Origin: Enterobacter sp. Ag1
Lineage (GTDB): Bacteria > Pseudomonadota > Gammaproteobacteria > Enterobacterales > Enterobacteriaceae
DNA: 64,000 nt
NCBI GenBank assembly: GCA_000277545.1
Contig: AKXM01000008.1
Location: 1 to 64,000, forward strand
Reading direction: 5' to 3'
Part shown: positions 25,443 through 34,760 of the stretch, piece by piece
Layout of the letters: every line of letters starts with the position of its first letter
How positions within the stretch are numbered: position 1 is the stretch's first letter
The notes under the pieces: generated by a model
What the model was told of the DNA's origin: nothing
Database searches by the model: none
What the model saw: only the letters and a program-made list of their open reading frames with translations
Position numbers and translations under genes: made by a program

Positions 25443-25615
25443 TTTTACACCCCTGCTAAATTGGTACTCGGATTCGTTAAGACAACCGCCATAACCTTAG
25501 TAGTAGCGGTTGACGATTACAATTTTTTGTCAGTCTCACTAACGGGCTTGCCCTATCTTAACCTCAATTTCTGCTGAATCGAAACAAGCATTGTCATTTC
25601 TGTGCTTTACGCGCG

Positions 25616-26674
25616 CTATTTGCGCAGTGCGCGGCAAATGAGGTGCGACAGCAGCTCAAGCTGGCGGGCCAGTTCAAGGCTGAGCCAGACGTAGCCGTGA
25701 ATAGGCGTTTCCTGCAGCTGACTGCCCTTGCCCTCCTCCATCAACTGGCGAAGTTCAAAAACGATCTCATTCAGTTTCTCGGTGTTGGCTGAGATGGGCG
25801 AAGGGTTCCCTTCATACAGCGCCGTTGCAATGGCCGACAGTGTGCGCTGCGTCATTTGCTGCGTGTCGCGCAGCGTATGAGCGTTGATCATCACAAAATG
25901 GCTTTCCCGCGTCGCCCAATAGGCGTTGATTTGCAGCTCAAGGGTGCAGACCATGTTGCGATTAATGGTCTGAATCGCCTCAAAGACTGACTTCTGAATA
26001 CGGGTTTCCTTACCCGCGGGGCCAATCAGGGCGCGCATCTTGACCACGTCATTCAGGATTTTCTGCAACGGTTTTTCCAGCCGTGGGCGCTCCACAAGGT
26101 TTGGCGAGAACCCCGCAGTGTAGATTTTGCTAAACGCCTGCACGAAGGTCGCCATCTGGATACGCCAGTGAATAAACGCCCGCTGTGGGTAAACGCTGGT
26201 AAACAGCATGGCCAGAAGCGAGCCGAAGATAACGTCGCCGCTGCGCCACAGAGCAACTTCCATATCCCCCGGAGGCGCCCCAACAACCACGGAGAGCGTG
26301 ATGCCGATAAGCAGCGCCTGGTAGGGACGTTTACCCAGCGCCAGATAGCCGCACAGGAACATCGCCAGCCCGCACCAGATGATCATCAGCGGTAAGGAAA
26401 TAAGCTCCAGCTTAAGGGCTATCAGTCCGATGGCCGCGCCAAAAATGGTGCCACCGATACGCTGGAAGGCGCGCGGAACAACGTTCCCCCAAAAGGAAAT
26501 GGGGCCCATTACCACCACCAGTGTGATAAGCGGCCAGGTGCCTTCGGGGATGTTCAGCAGGCGAACCAGAACAAATGTCAGCACAAAAGCAAGGGCGATA
26601 CGTATGCCGTGGGCAACGCGATAGTTGCGGTAAATACGGATCTCAAACGGGGTCAGTGATTTGTCGGGGCGCAC
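25616..26674 (-). CDS. yeeA: FUSC family inner-membrane protein YeeA
   Basis: 352 residues, same as E. coli YeeA. Six N-terminal hydrophobic segments (for example TWPLITLVVVMGPISFWGN and GSLLAMLFTSVYP) are followed by a soluble helical region, the half-size form of the FUSC/aromatic-acid-exporter family. Substrate unproven. GTG start with GGAG upstream, giving the E. coli-like N-terminus MRPDKSLTPFE. Confidence 0.93.
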   Translation of the reverse strand: MRPDKSLTPFEIRIYRNYRVAHGIRIALAFVLTFVLVRLLNIPEGTWPLITLVVVMGPISFWGNVVPRAFQRIGGTIFGAAIGLIALKLELISLPLMIIWCGLAMFLCGYLALGKRPYQALLIGITLSVVVGAPPGDMEVALWRSGDVIFGSLLAMLFTSVYPQRAFIHWRIQMATFVQAFSKIYTAGFSPNLVERPRLEKPLQKILNDVVKMRALIGPAGKETRIQKSVFEAIQTINRNMVCTLELQINAYWATRESHFVMINAHTLRDTQQMTQRTLSAIATALYEGNPSPISANTEKLNEIVFELRQLMEEGKGSQLQETPIHGYVWLSLELARQLELLSHLICRALRK

Positions 26675-26796
26675 ACCCGGCTCTCCGAAAATAAAAAAGA
26701 AATTGTACCCGTTTTTCTCACAAAGAAATCATGTTGCCGGGTGCGGCGGGGCTTTTACGCGGAATATTTCACATTTCTTTGCTGAATATCAGAAAT

Positions 26797-26815
26797 GGGC
26801 GGCAGACTGCCGCCC
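26797..26815 (-). terminator. hairpin after the sbmC-VOC operon
   Basis: GGGCGGCAG and CTGCCGCCC form a tight palindrome just downstream of the VOC gene on the minus strand, with only a weak T tail (ATTTCT). Confidence 0.45.
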
Positions 26816-26828
26816 GGATTCAAGCCAG

Positions 26829-27263
26829 CTAGCGCAGCCAGGGCGTAACGGTCACGCCAACCAGCAGCCCTTCAGGACTGAGCATACGTGACACCGTTTG
26901 CCCCCAGGGCTCGATACGGTTATCCACCAGCATCTGATACCCGGCCTGCTTTAGCACCGCTGTTGCCTGCCCGACATCTTCTACTTCAAATTCGACCCAG
27001 CTTTGGGGCGCGACAATGTGCTCGGGCCAACCGTCCACGCCGAAGCAGGACTGTGCCGCCTGAGCGAGCGGCCAGAGCGCAAAATGCTTCACGCCATCCA
27101 GCTCACCGTGTTCCGTTGCCAGATAGTCCTCGTTGCCTTCCATCGCTTTTAGTGGCAGACCGAGCACCTGCTGATAAAACCCGGCACTTGCCGCCACGTC
27201 GCGCGTAACGGGGCCATACCCGGCGATGAATAACACGTTTAATCCTGCGATAGCTTCCGTCAT
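26829..27263 (-). CDS. VOC/glyoxalase-fold protein
   Basis: 144 residues with two betaalphabetabetabeta halves: VTRDVAASAGFYQQVLGLPL, then the second half around SWVEFEVEDVGQATAVLKQA and VSRMLSPEGLLVGVTVTPWL, the bleomycin-resistance/glyoxalase fold. A single-domain member of unknown substrate. AGGAG precedes the ATG. It follows sbmC after 12 nt on the same strand, so it is probably co-transcribed and under the same LexA site; K-12 lacks a gene here. Confidence 0.82.
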   Translation of the reverse strand: MTEAIAGLNVLFIAGYGPVTRDVAASAGFYQQVLGLPLKAMEGNEDYLATEHGELDGVKHFALWPLAQAAQSCFGVDGWPEHIVAPQSWVEFEVEDVGQATAVLKQAGYQMLVDNRIEPWGQTVSRMLSPEGLLVGVTVTPWLR

Positions 27264-27275
27264 GGCGAGCTCCTG

Positions 27276-27740
27276 TCAGACTTTAGCGACCGGAATATAC
27301 ATATCAATTTCCCATACGCCGGACGCCGAGCCGTCGTTGAGATAGATTTCGTAACAGGGTTTGCCGGTTAACTGATAGTCACCATCAGCCTCTACCTGGT
27401 CAAAGAAGGTTTCCCAGGCTTCCTGGAATGCTTCGTTTTTTACGATGGCATGCCCGATGGCGTAAGTATCTGCCTCAATAGCCGTGATGATAACGCCTTC
27501 GCTGTTTTCCGGTAGTTTGAACTCTTCAGGTACGCCCAGCACCGTGTCCACGCGCAGCTTTTCTGGCGGAACAACATCGGGGTCATCATAGTAAATGGCC
27601 AGCCAGTCGCCATGCAGGCTGTGGGTTTTCGCCCACATGGCCAGTTGGCCAAACCCTTGCGGAACCGTGGTTTCCCACGGCCCGACCAGATGAAAACCGG
27701 CCACTTTACGCGCCGGAACATGCTGAACTTTGAATGTCAT
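27276..27740 (-). CDS. sbmC: DNA gyrase inhibitor SbmC (GyrI)
   Basis: A 154-residue GyrI-like protein (E. coli 157) that counteracts gyrase poisons and microcin B17. It starts MTFKVQHVPARKVAGFHLVG with GGAGG before the ATG at 27740, which is why the longer frame was not used. The second half EADTYAIGHAIVKNEAFQEA and CYEIYLNDGSASGVWEIDMY is the conserved SHS2-like repeat. A LexA-box-like palindrome lies 27 nt upstream, as in E. coli, where sbmC is SOS-induced. Confidence 0.93.
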   Translation of the reverse strand: MTFKVQHVPARKVAGFHLVGPWETTVPQGFGQLAMWAKTHSLHGDWLAIYYDDPDVVPPEKLRVDTVLGVPEEFKLPENSEGVIITAIEADTYAIGHAIVKNEAFQEAWETFFDQVEADGDYQLTGKPCYEIYLNDGSASGVWEIDMYIPVAKV

Positions 27741-27766
27741 ACTGCCTCCACGCTGATGAATAAATA

Positions 27767-27786
27767 CACTGTACATTTATACACTA
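27767..27786. promoter_or_regulatory. LexA box of sbmC
   Basis: CTGT, 8 AT-rich bases, then ACAC: one mismatch from the CTGT-N8-ACAG core, with an AT-rich centre, directly upstream of sbmC. Confidence 0.7.
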
Positions 27787-27847
27787 TATTTTTTAAAGGT
27801 GGGGCACAAGCTGCCAGATTTGGGAGCAACCTCGCAGGAAATGGCGA

Positions 27848-27874
27848 CAAAAAAACCGCGCAAATCGCGCGGTT
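27848..27874 (-). terminator. dacD terminator
   Basis: On the minus strand AACCGCGC pairs with GCGCGGTT around GATTT and is followed by T7, 19 nt after the dacD stop. Confidence 0.9.
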
Positions 27875-27892
27875 CATCAACAAGACAAAGGG

Positions 27893-29059
27893 TTAAAGCT
27901 TGCGGCTGATAAAGTCGCCGAGACGCGAAAACATCCCGCCTTTCTCCACCGGCGTGAGGTTCACTAGCGGCCAGTGGGAGATGAGCCTGTCACCATCAAA
28001 CAGCTGGATCTCGCCCACCTGCGTATTGGCTGCCAGCGGCGCCTCCATATCCTGCTTGCTCAGCACATACTTTGCTTTGATGTTTGGCACTTCCGATTTA
28101 GGCAGCGCGAGGAAGACGTCCTGATCCGGGCCCACATTGATATTGGCCTTGTCGCCGTACCAGATGTGCTCGCTGCCGATAGGTTTGCCTTTTTGCAAGA
28201 CCTGCACGGTGTCGAAATTATCCTGCCCCCAGTGCAGCAGCTTGCGGGCCTGCTCTTCACGCCCTTTTGAGCTAAGGCCGCCCATAATCACCGCAATCAG
28301 GCGGCGCTGGCCCAGCACGCTGGAGGCAATAATGTTAAACCCTGCTGTTTCGGTATGCCCCGTTTTCAGGCCATCCACGTTCAGGGATTTATCCCACAAC
28401 AGGCCGTTGCGGTTTTGCTGGGTAATCCCGTTCCAGGTGAGACTGCGCTCGCTGTACATATGGTAGAACTGGGGTTCACCGTGGATGATAGCGCGGGACA
28501 GCACGGCAAGATCATAGGCGGAGCTGTGCTGCCCCGGCGCGTCCAGGCCATGCACGGTTTCAAAATGAGTATCGTGCAGGCCAAGTTGGTCGACGTAGTG
28601 GTTCATCATGGCGACAAACTGCTTTTGTCCCCCGGCAACATAGTCTGCCAGCGCAACGCAGGCATCGTTGCCGGAATCAATAATCAACCCGCGGCTGAGA
28701 TCGCGCACGGTCACCCGGTCTCCTGGCTTAATGAACATCAGCGATGACCCGTCAAACACCGGGTTACCTTTTGCCCAGGCATCTTTCCCCACTGTGACGA
28801 CGTCGTCCGGGGTAATACGTTTACTGTCGATTGCGCGGTCAACGACATAGCCGGTCATCAGTTTTGTCAGGCTGGCCGGGTTACGCTGGACGTGTTCATT
28901 GCCTGCGGTCAGCACCTGCCCGGTGGTGTAATCCATCAGTACCCATGCGCCGGCTTCTACCTGAGGCGGCTGCGGCTGATGGGGGAAAATATCATCAGCA
29001 TAGGCAGCATTGACGGAAAGGGACAAAAAGCTCAGGGCAACAAGCAGGCGGGTTTTCAA
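27893..29059 (-). CDS. dacD: D-alanyl-D-alanine carboxypeptidase DacD (PBP6b)
   Basis: 388 residues, as in E. coli. Periplasmic low-molecular-weight PBP that trims pentapeptide side chains. The signal peptide is cleaved near NAAYA (about 21). Active-site motifs are complete: Ser63-Leu-Thr-Lys66, Ser128-Gly-Asn130 and Lys231-Thr-Gly. The PBP5-like beta C-domain and a C-terminal amphipathic anchor (FSRLGDFISRKL) follow. The start is TTG, supported by GAGGAAAA at 4-5 nt. Confidence 0.95.
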   Translation of the reverse strand: MKTRLLVALSFLSLSVNAAYADDIFPHQPQPPQVEAGAWVLMDYTTGQVLTAGNEHVQRNPASLTKLMTGYVVDRAIDSKRITPDDVVTVGKDAWAKGNPVFDGSSLMFIKPGDRVTVRDLSRGLIIDSGNDACVALADYVAGGQKQFVAMMNHYVDQLGLHDTHFETVHGLDAPGQHSSAYDLAVLSRAIIHGEPQFYHMYSERSLTWNGITQQNRNGLLWDKSLNVDGLKTGHTETAGFNIIASSVLGQRRLIAVIMGGLSSKGREEQARKLLHWGQDNFDTVQVLQKGKPIGSEHIWYGDKANINVGPDQDVFLALPKSEVPNIKAKYVLSKQDMEAPLAANTQVGEIQLFDGDRLISHWPLVNLTPVEKGGMFSRLGDFISRKL

Positions 29060-29311
29060 CGGATTTTCCTCAAAGACTTAATTTACAGCGGCTCGTTTTA
29101 CGGGAGTTCTTGTTAATTTGCTTCTTTAAATTGCAAGAAAATATGACATTTCATATTTAGCAATAATAATGAATGATATTTGTACTAAATATATTCCCCC
29201 GGACATCACACTGCGTTTATTCCGATATTCCATGTTTGCGTGACATTCTGATTGTGACAGCGCTGATTCATTTTTACTCTGACCGAAGAATACACGCATA
29301 AAGGTCATCGT

Positions 29312-30463
29312 ATGGTGGAAAGTAAACGCTGGTCTCCAGAGCTGGAGGGGCTGCGAGGGCTGGCCTCGTTTTGGGTTTTGCTCGGCCACATTTGCCTGCT
29401 GGTGCAGTGCCGCATTCCTCTTCTTTATGATCCTGGGATGGGGGTCGATTTATTTATTTTGCTGTCAGGGTATTTGATGGCAAAAAATTATCAGGAGCGT
29501 CGGGAAAAAGAGCCGTGGAATAGCCCGGATACCTTTCGCAAATTCTGGCTACGCCGCTTCTTTCGCATCGCCCCGCTCTATTATTTGCTGCTGGTCGTGG
29601 CGCTGATTTTTGGCAGCTGGTTCGGCGAAATGCGCGATATTATCGCCAGCGCCTGGCCGACAACCGCCACCGCAAGCAGCCGCTATGCCGACCACTCCGC
29701 AATGAATATTTTCAGCCATCTGACGTTTATTTTTGGCCTCTTACCGGCCTGGTCCTTCCGCACCGTGTTGCCAGACTGGAGCATTGGGCTGGAGATGCAG
29801 TTTTATCTGCTGTTCCCGTTCATTATGCTGCTGGTGATGCGCTACGGGTTTACGGTTAGCGCGACGCTGCTGATGGTGGTTTGCCTGGCGGCCCGCTGGC
29901 TCTTCCCGGACTACTTCAACGCCTTTCCTATGCCGTCGATGATCCTGATAAAACTGCCGCTGTTTATCGCCGGAATGCTGATATCCCACGCGGTAATGCA
30001 AAAAAACCTGCGCTATTGCGCGCTGGCGCTGCTCGCCCCGGTCATTGCCTGGCAGATGCATATCGCCGAAACCCATCTGCGGCTGGTGGCAGAGTGCATG
30101 ATGATTACCGGCATGACGCTGCTGCTCTGGCAGCCTGACAAAGAAAATCGTCTGCGCCGAATCACGGCGGCGCCTCGCAAGCTGCTCACCTGTCGGTTTA
30201 GCCTGTTTCTGGGGGATGTCTCTTATTCGGTGTACCTGCTACACCTGATGATTGTCCTCCCCACCATCGGCCTGCTCGTCCGCTACACCGGTTTTGCCCA
30301 TCAGCCTTCGCTGATGCGTTTCCTGATAGTCACGGCCATCGCGCTGCCCACCGTCTGGCTGATTGCCGTTGCGCTTTACCACAAGGTTGAAAAACGCGGC
30401 ATCGCGCTGGGTAAACAGTTGCTTAGCGGGGCGAAAATGAAGTCCGAAAGGTCCGTATCTTAA
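29312..30463 (+). CDS. acyltransferase 3 family membrane protein (OafA/YrhL-like)
   Basis: 383 residues and about ten hydrophobic segments. Hallmarks of the family are visible: ELEGLRGLASFWVLLGHI with the catalytic-type His26, FWLRRFFRIAPLYYLLL (the R-x-R-R-x-x-R-I-x-P motif) and DWSIGLEMQFYLLFPF. Such proteins O-acetylate or succinylate envelope glycans. AAGG before the ATG. It sits between dacD and sbcB, where K-12 has nothing comparable, so it is an insertion. Modification of O-antigen or enterobacterial common antigen is possible but not shown. Confidence 0.85.
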   Translation: MVESKRWSPELEGLRGLASFWVLLGHICLLVQCRIPLLYDPGMGVDLFILLSGYLMAKNYQERREKEPWNSPDTFRKFWLRRFFRIAPLYYLLLVVALIFGSWFGEMRDIIASAWPTTATASSRYADHSAMNIFSHLTFIFGLLPAWSFRTVLPDWSIGLEMQFYLLFPFIMLLVMRYGFTVSATLLMVVCLAARWLFPDYFNAFPMPSMILIKLPLFIAGMLISHAVMQKNLRYCALALLAPVIAWQMHIAETHLRLVAECMMITGMTLLLWQPDKENRLRRITAAPRKLLTCRFSLFLGDVSYSVYLLHLMIVLPTIGLLVRYTGFAHQPSLMRFLIVTAIALPTVWLIAVALYHKVEKRGIALGKQLLSGAKMKSERSVS

Positions 30464-30497
30464 ACGCGCTTTTCCTTCTGATGCGCCGGCAGATGGT

Positions 30498-30534
30498 TTA
30501 CCATTGAGTCTGATGATAACTAGCTCAATGGTAA
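30498..30534 (+). promoter_or_regulatory. perfect inverted repeat at the sbcB start
   Basis: TTACCATTGAG (30498-30508) and its exact complement CTCAATGGTAA (30524-30534) are separated by 15 nt and end 5 nt before the chosen sbcB GTG. It could be an operator or an mRNA hairpin over the initiation region. Confidence 0.55.
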
Positions 30535-30539
30535 CCTCT

Positions 30540-31967
30540 GTGTCCGATTCTGCCTCACTTGCTACCTTTCTGTTTCACGATTACGAAACCTTCGGCAAAA
30601 GCCCTTCGCTGGACAGACCGGCCCAGTTTGCCGCGATTCGCACCGACAGCGAATTTAACGTTATTGGCGAACCGGAAGTGTTTTACTGCAAGCCTGCGGA
30701 TGACTACCTGCCCCAGCCTGAAGCCGTGATGATCACCGGCATTACGCCCCAGCAGGCGCTGGCGCACGGCGAGAACGAAGCGGCCTTCGCGAAGCGTATT
30801 CACGACATCTTCACGGTGCCAAAGACTTGCGTGGTGGGATACAACAACGTGCGCTTCGACGATGAAGTGACGCGGAATATTTTTTACCGTAACTTTTACG
30901 ATCCGTATGCCTGGAGCTGGCAGAACGACAATTCCCGCTGGGATTTGCTCGACGTGATGCGCGCCTGTTACGCCCTGCGTCCCGAAGGCATTGTCTGGCC
31001 GGAAAATGAGGACGGGCTGCCGAGCTTCCGCCTTGAGCACCTGACCAAAGCCAACGGCATTGAACACGCTAACGCACACGATGCGATGTCAGACGTTTAC
31101 GCCACCATCGCGATGGCTCAGCTAGTGAAAACCCGCCAGCCGCGCCTGTTTGAGTATCTCTACAGCCATCGCTCAAAGCAGAAGTTACAGACGCTGATTG
31201 ATATCCCGCAGATGAAGCCGCTGGTCCATGTATCCGGCATGTTCGGCGCCCAGCGCGGCAATACCAGTTGGATAGCGCCGCTGGCCTGGCACCCGGACAA
31301 CCGCAATGCGGTGATAATGGTCGACCTGGCCGGGGATATCTCGCCGCTGCTGGCGCTGGATGCCGCCACCCTGCGTGAACGCCTGTACACACCCAAAGCC
31401 GAACTGGGTGATAACGCAGCGGTGCCGATCAAGCTGGTGCATCTGAATAAATGTCCGGTGCTGGCCGTCGCCAACACCCTGCGCCCGGAAGATGCTGAAC
31501 GCCTCGGCATTAACCGCCAGCAATGCCTTGATAACCTGAAAGTACTGCGCGAACACCCGGAAGTGCGTGAGAAGGTGGTGGCGCTGTTTGCCGAAGCCGA
31601 GCCGTTTGTGCCTTCCGATAACGTCGATGCCCAGCTTTACAACGGCTTCTTTAGTGACGCCGACCGTGCTGCAATGCGCATCGTGCTGCAAACCGACCCG
31701 CAGAATCTGCCGGCGCTGGATATCACCTTTGCCGATAAGCGCATTGAGAAGCTGTTGTTCAACTACCGCGCGCGCAACTGGCCGGGCACGTTAAGCGAAG
31801 ATGAGCAGAACCGCTGGCTGCAGTATCGCCGGGACGTACTTTCCCAGGAAGCTCTGCAGGCCTATGCTCTTGAGCTGGAATCGCTGTATAACCAGCATGA
31901 AGGGGATAAAGAGAAAATGGCGCTGCTGAAATCGCTATTTGAATATGCCCAGTACCTGGTCGGTTAA
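30540..31967 (+). CDS. sbcB: exodeoxyribonuclease I SbcB
   Basis: Processive 3'-to-5' single-strand DNA exonuclease acting in mismatch repair and recombination. The DEDDh domain begins FLFHDYETFG (Asp14, Glu16), with NNVRFDDEVTRNIFYRNFYD and HDAMSDVYATIAMA, then SH3-like and helical domains as in E. coli. The GTG at 30540 gives 475 residues, the E. coli length; ATGs at 30513 and 30528 are in frame but none of the candidates has a clear ribosome-binding site. K-12 places yeeDE next; here plaP follows convergently. Confidence 0.92.
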   Translation: MSDSASLATFLFHDYETFGKSPSLDRPAQFAAIRTDSEFNVIGEPEVFYCKPADDYLPQPEAVMITGITPQQALAHGENEAAFAKRIHDIFTVPKTCVVGYNNVRFDDEVTRNIFYRNFYDPYAWSWQNDNSRWDLLDVMRACYALRPEGIVWPENEDGLPSFRLEHLTKANGIEHANAHDAMSDVYATIAMAQLVKTRQPRLFEYLYSHRSKQKLQTLIDIPQMKPLVHVSGMFGAQRGNTSWIAPLAWHPDNRNAVIMVDLAGDISPLLALDAATLRERLYTPKAELGDNAAVPIKLVHLNKCPVLAVANTLRPEDAERLGINRQQCLDNLKVLREHPEVREKVVALFAEAEPFVPSDNVDAQLYNGFFSDADRAAMRIVLQTDPQNLPALDITFADKRIEKLLFNYRARNWPGTLSEDEQNRWLQYRRDVLSQEALQAYALELESLYNQHEGDKEKMALLKSLFEYAQYLVG

Positions 31968-31982
31968 CCCTTTTGACAGATA

Positions 31983-32011
31983 AAAAATGGCTCCCTTTGG
32001 GAGCCATTTTT
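31983..32011. terminator. bidirectional terminator, sbcB and plaP
   Basis: AAAAATGGCTCCC pairs with GGGAGCCATTTTT around TTT: 13 perfect pairs between convergent genes. Confidence 0.93.
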
Positions 32012-32027
32012 ATTGCTTCGAAACTGA

Positions 32028-33392
32028 TTAAGCGATGTCTTCGTTGTACTGAGGCACCGGGTTACGGAAGCTGCGGGTCACGCAGGCCACGTAAATCAGG
32101 CCGATCGCACCCCAAATCAGGCCGAGAATCATCGAGCTTTGTTCCAGGTTAATCCACAGCGCACCCACGGTCAGGGCACCAATCGTCGGCAGAACCAGGA
32201 AGTTCAGGTGATCTTTGAACGTCTTGTTGCGCTTTTCGCGGATCCAGAACTGCGAGATAACCGACAGGTTAACGAAGGTAAAGGCAACCAGTGCACCGAA
32301 GTTAATCAGCGCGGTGGCGGTAACCAGGTCAAAGTCGATAGCCATCAGCGCAACTGCGCCCACCAGCAGCACGTTGAACGCCGGGGTACGCCATTTCGGA
32401 TGAATATAACCAAAGAAGCGGTTCGGGAACACGCCGTCACGGCCCATCACGTACATCAGGCGGGAAACGCCAGTGTGCGCGGCCATACCGGAAGCCAGTA
32501 CGGTAATGGTGGAGAAGATCAGCGCGCCAACCTGGAAGGCTTTACCCGCCACAAACAGCATGATTTCCGGCTGAGACGCATCCGGATCCTTGAAGCGAGA
32601 GATATCCGGGAAGTACAGCTGCAGGAAATAGGTGGAGACGATGAAGATCAGGCCACCAATCAGCGCGGTCAGGAAGATAGCGCGCGGAATCACACGCTCG
32701 GCGTTCTTGGTCTCTTCAGACAGGTTGCTGATGCCGTCAAACCCGGTAAACGAGAAGCACAGGATTGTCGCGCCGGTAATCATCGGCACGATATGCGCGT
32801 TCTCAGACCAGAACGGCTTGCTGCTTGTCAGCGTACCCGCACCTTCACCGCCCGCAACGCCGTACACCACCATTCCCATGATTACCGCAATCAGCAGAAT
32901 CTGCAGGATAACGATGATGCTGTTGAAGTTGGCGACAGTTTTAACGCTGCGCAGGTTAGAAACGGTCATAAAGCCGACCAGCACGACCACGAAGATCCAC
33001 GACGGCACCGCAGGCACCAGCGCTTCAAAGTAGATTTTTGCCAGCAGGATGTTAATCATCGGCGCGAACAGGTAGTCCAGCAGCGACGACCAGCCCACCA
33101 TAAAACCGACCAGCGGGTTAATGGATTTTTGGGCGTAGGTATAAGCGGAACCCGCAGACGGGAAACGACGCACCAGCTTGCCATAGCTCAGCGCGGTGAA
33201 CAGGATCGCCACCAGAGCAAAGGCATAAGCCGTCGGCACATGGCCATCGGTCATCCCGGAAACAATACCGAAAGTATCAAACAAGGTCATCGGCTGCATG
33301 TAGGCAAGGCCCATCATGACTACCGGTACCAGCGTCAGGGTCTTACGCAGACCTGGGCGGGTGTTTGCACCTGCGGTGACGTTAAGCGACAT
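32028..33392 (-). CDS. plaP: low-affinity putrescine importer PlaP
   Basis: A 454-residue APC permease (E. coli PlaP/YeeF 452). [40 protein letters not shown] and [20 protein letters not shown] match PlaP rather than PuuP. The ATG at 33392 follows GAGGG by 8 nt and yields [10 protein letters not shown]; the longer frame was rejected. Paralogous to puuP at the other end of the region, so the window encodes two putrescine uptake routes. In E. coli PlaP-dependent uptake is linked to pili-driven surface motility. Confidence 0.94.
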   Translation of the reverse strand: MSLNVTAGANTRPGLRKTLTLVPVVMMGLAYMQPMTLFDTFGIVSGMTDGHVPTAYAFALVAILFTALSYGKLVRRFPSAGSAYTYAQKSINPLVGFMVGWSSLLDYLFAPMINILLAKIYFEALVPAVPSWIFVVVLVGFMTVSNLRSVKTVANFNSIIVILQILLIAVIMGMVVYGVAGGEGAGTLTSSKPFWSENAHIVPMITGATILCFSFTGFDGISNLSEETKNAERVIPRAIFLTALIGGLIFIVSTYFLQLYFPDISRFKDPDASQPEIMLFVAGKAFQVGALIFSTITVLASGMAAHTGVSRLMYVMGRDGVFPNRFFGYIHPKWRTPAFNVLLVGAVALMAIDFDLVTATALINFGALVAFTFVNLSVISQFWIREKRNKTFKDHLNFLVLPTIGALTVGALWINLEQSSMILGLIWGAIGLIYVACVTRSFRNPVPQYNEDIA

Positions 33393-33819
33393 GGTTGTTT
33401 CCCTCAGTGGAGAAAGCCTGCGCAAAAGCAAAAATCTGCCCCATCTTAATTTCCTCGGCGACACGACTGTCGTTTTTTAAAAGCTAGTATCTATCCGGTA
33501 CGAAGCCCGGCCTCTTGGTTTTTTTGGCAAATGCCGTTTGTCTGACTTAATTGATTGCAAAAAAATAACCGACGTCTCTTAAACGTCGGTTAGTTTTCTC
33601 TTTTGCAGGCCGCGTATTTTGCACCATACGAAGGCACAATGACAAGATGTTAAAGCCATCTTTGGCAATTTCTTTTTCAGCGCCTGGCGGAAGTAAAAAC
33701 TCCCACATCCAGCACGGCAGAAGAAGATAATCCCGTTCCGACACATCGCTGCCATAACGCACTGCCTGACTGCCATTCAACATAGCCAGGTTAGTAAAAT
33801 TCCGCCAGTCAAAAAGGCA
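33393..33819. other. intergenic region between yeeY and plaP
   Basis: 427 nt. The left part holds the plaP ribosome-binding site and upstream region, the middle a bidirectional terminator. The 220 nt between that terminator and the yeeY stop carry a 78-codon minus-strand frame (33547-33783) without a ribosome-binding site that would have to read through the terminator hairpin. I do not call it a gene, although its protein-like stretch DYLLLPCWMWEFLLPPG could be a decayed fragment. Confidence 0.5.
33558..33600. terminator. terminator downstream of yeeY
   Basis: TAACCGACGT pairs with ACGTCGGTTA around CTCTTAA. The minus strand continues into a T7 run, the plus strand into GTTTTCTCTTTT. Confidence 0.85.
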
Positions 33820-34734
33820 CTATTTTTCTACTGGCATATACACCTGGGCGATATGCGGGTCGGCGACGATTTTTTCTCGCCACCATTCGCTGGCAAGCCC
33901 GGCCGTTTGCTCATTCCAGCCAATCCAAACCGGTACATAAGGCACCTGCCCCGCAACCTGTTTTTCCACCAGCGCACCACTCTCAATATAGCGCTGCGCC
34001 ATATAGCGTGGCATATACCCGCAGCCAATGCCGCTGATTTGCAGCTCGAGCTTGGTTTTGAAATCAAACACGGTGATCGCCTCCTGCTCTTCAAGCAAAT
34101 GCAGCGCTCGGGCGGACTCGATTCTGGAGGTATCTCCGACGACCACCGCCCGGGACTGCTTAACCAGCCGTCTGGGCAGTGGCTCCTCCGCTTTCGCCAG
34201 CGAATGATGTGGGGCGACAACAAAGACGATCTCCAGCCGGCCCAGAAGCGTAAAGCCAAAACCGCTCAGCGAAGGCGGCTCGCTCATCGCCCCGACAATA
34301 ATGTCCGCCCGCCCTTCCGTGAGCGCCTCCCACGAGCCGCCAAGCACATCGTTGATAAATTTTAGCCGCGTTACGCTGTAGCTTTGATAGAACGCCTCAA
34401 TTAAGGGCGTCAGCAGGGAAAAGGGAAAGGCATTGTCCACGCCGATGGTGAGTTCGTGTTCCCAGCCCTGCTGGAGTTTGATCGCCTGCTTTTCCAGCTC
34501 GCGTACCGAATGCAGAATTTCCCTGCCTTTTTCCAGCAGGAGCTGGCCGGTTCGCGTAAAGCGCGCCCGGTGGCCGCTGCGGTCGAGGATTTGAATATTG
34601 AGGTCGCTTTCCAGCTTTTGCACGCTGTAGCTCAGCGCCGAAGGGGTTTTAAAGAGCTTTGCCGCCGCCGCAGCAAAACTCCCTTCTTTATCCAGCGCAT
34701 CGAGAATGATCAGGACCTCCAGTAAAGGTTTCAT
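33820..34734 (-). CDS. yeeY: LysR family regulator YeeY
   Basis: 304 residues from the ATG at 34734, placed 5 nt after GGGAG. The N-terminal HTH MKPLLEVLIILDALDKEGSF with FKTPSALSYSVQKLESDLN is nearly that of E. coli YeeY, followed by a LysR effector domain (ITVFDFKTKLELQISGIGCG). Target genes are unknown in E. coli. It lies 26 nt downstream of yeeZ on the same strand, so the two may be co-transcribed. Confidence 0.92.
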   Translation of the reverse strand: MKPLLEVLIILDALDKEGSFAAAAAKLFKTPSALSYSVQKLESDLNIQILDRSGHRARFTRTGQLLLEKGREILHSVRELEKQAIKLQQGWEHELTIGVDNAFPFSLLTPLIEAFYQSYSVTRLKFINDVLGGSWEALTEGRADIIVGAMSEPPSLSGFGFTLLGRLEIVFVVAPHHSLAKAEEPLPRRLVKQSRAVVVGDTSRIESARALHLLEEQEAITVFDFKTKLELQISGIGCGYMPRYMAQRYIESGALVEKQVAGQVPYVPVWIGWNEQTAGLASEWWREKIVADPHIAQVYMPVEK

Positions 34735-34760
34735 ATTCACTCCCGGATGTGCGGCTGAAT

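Noticed and set aside
32139..33449. 436-codon plus-strand frame opposite plaP
   Set aside because: Same type of antisense shadow; PlaP on the minus strand is complete and unambiguous.
33547..33783. 78-codon minus-strand frame downstream of yeeY
   Set aside because: No ribosome-binding site and the frame reads through a bidirectional terminator; at most a decayed fragment.
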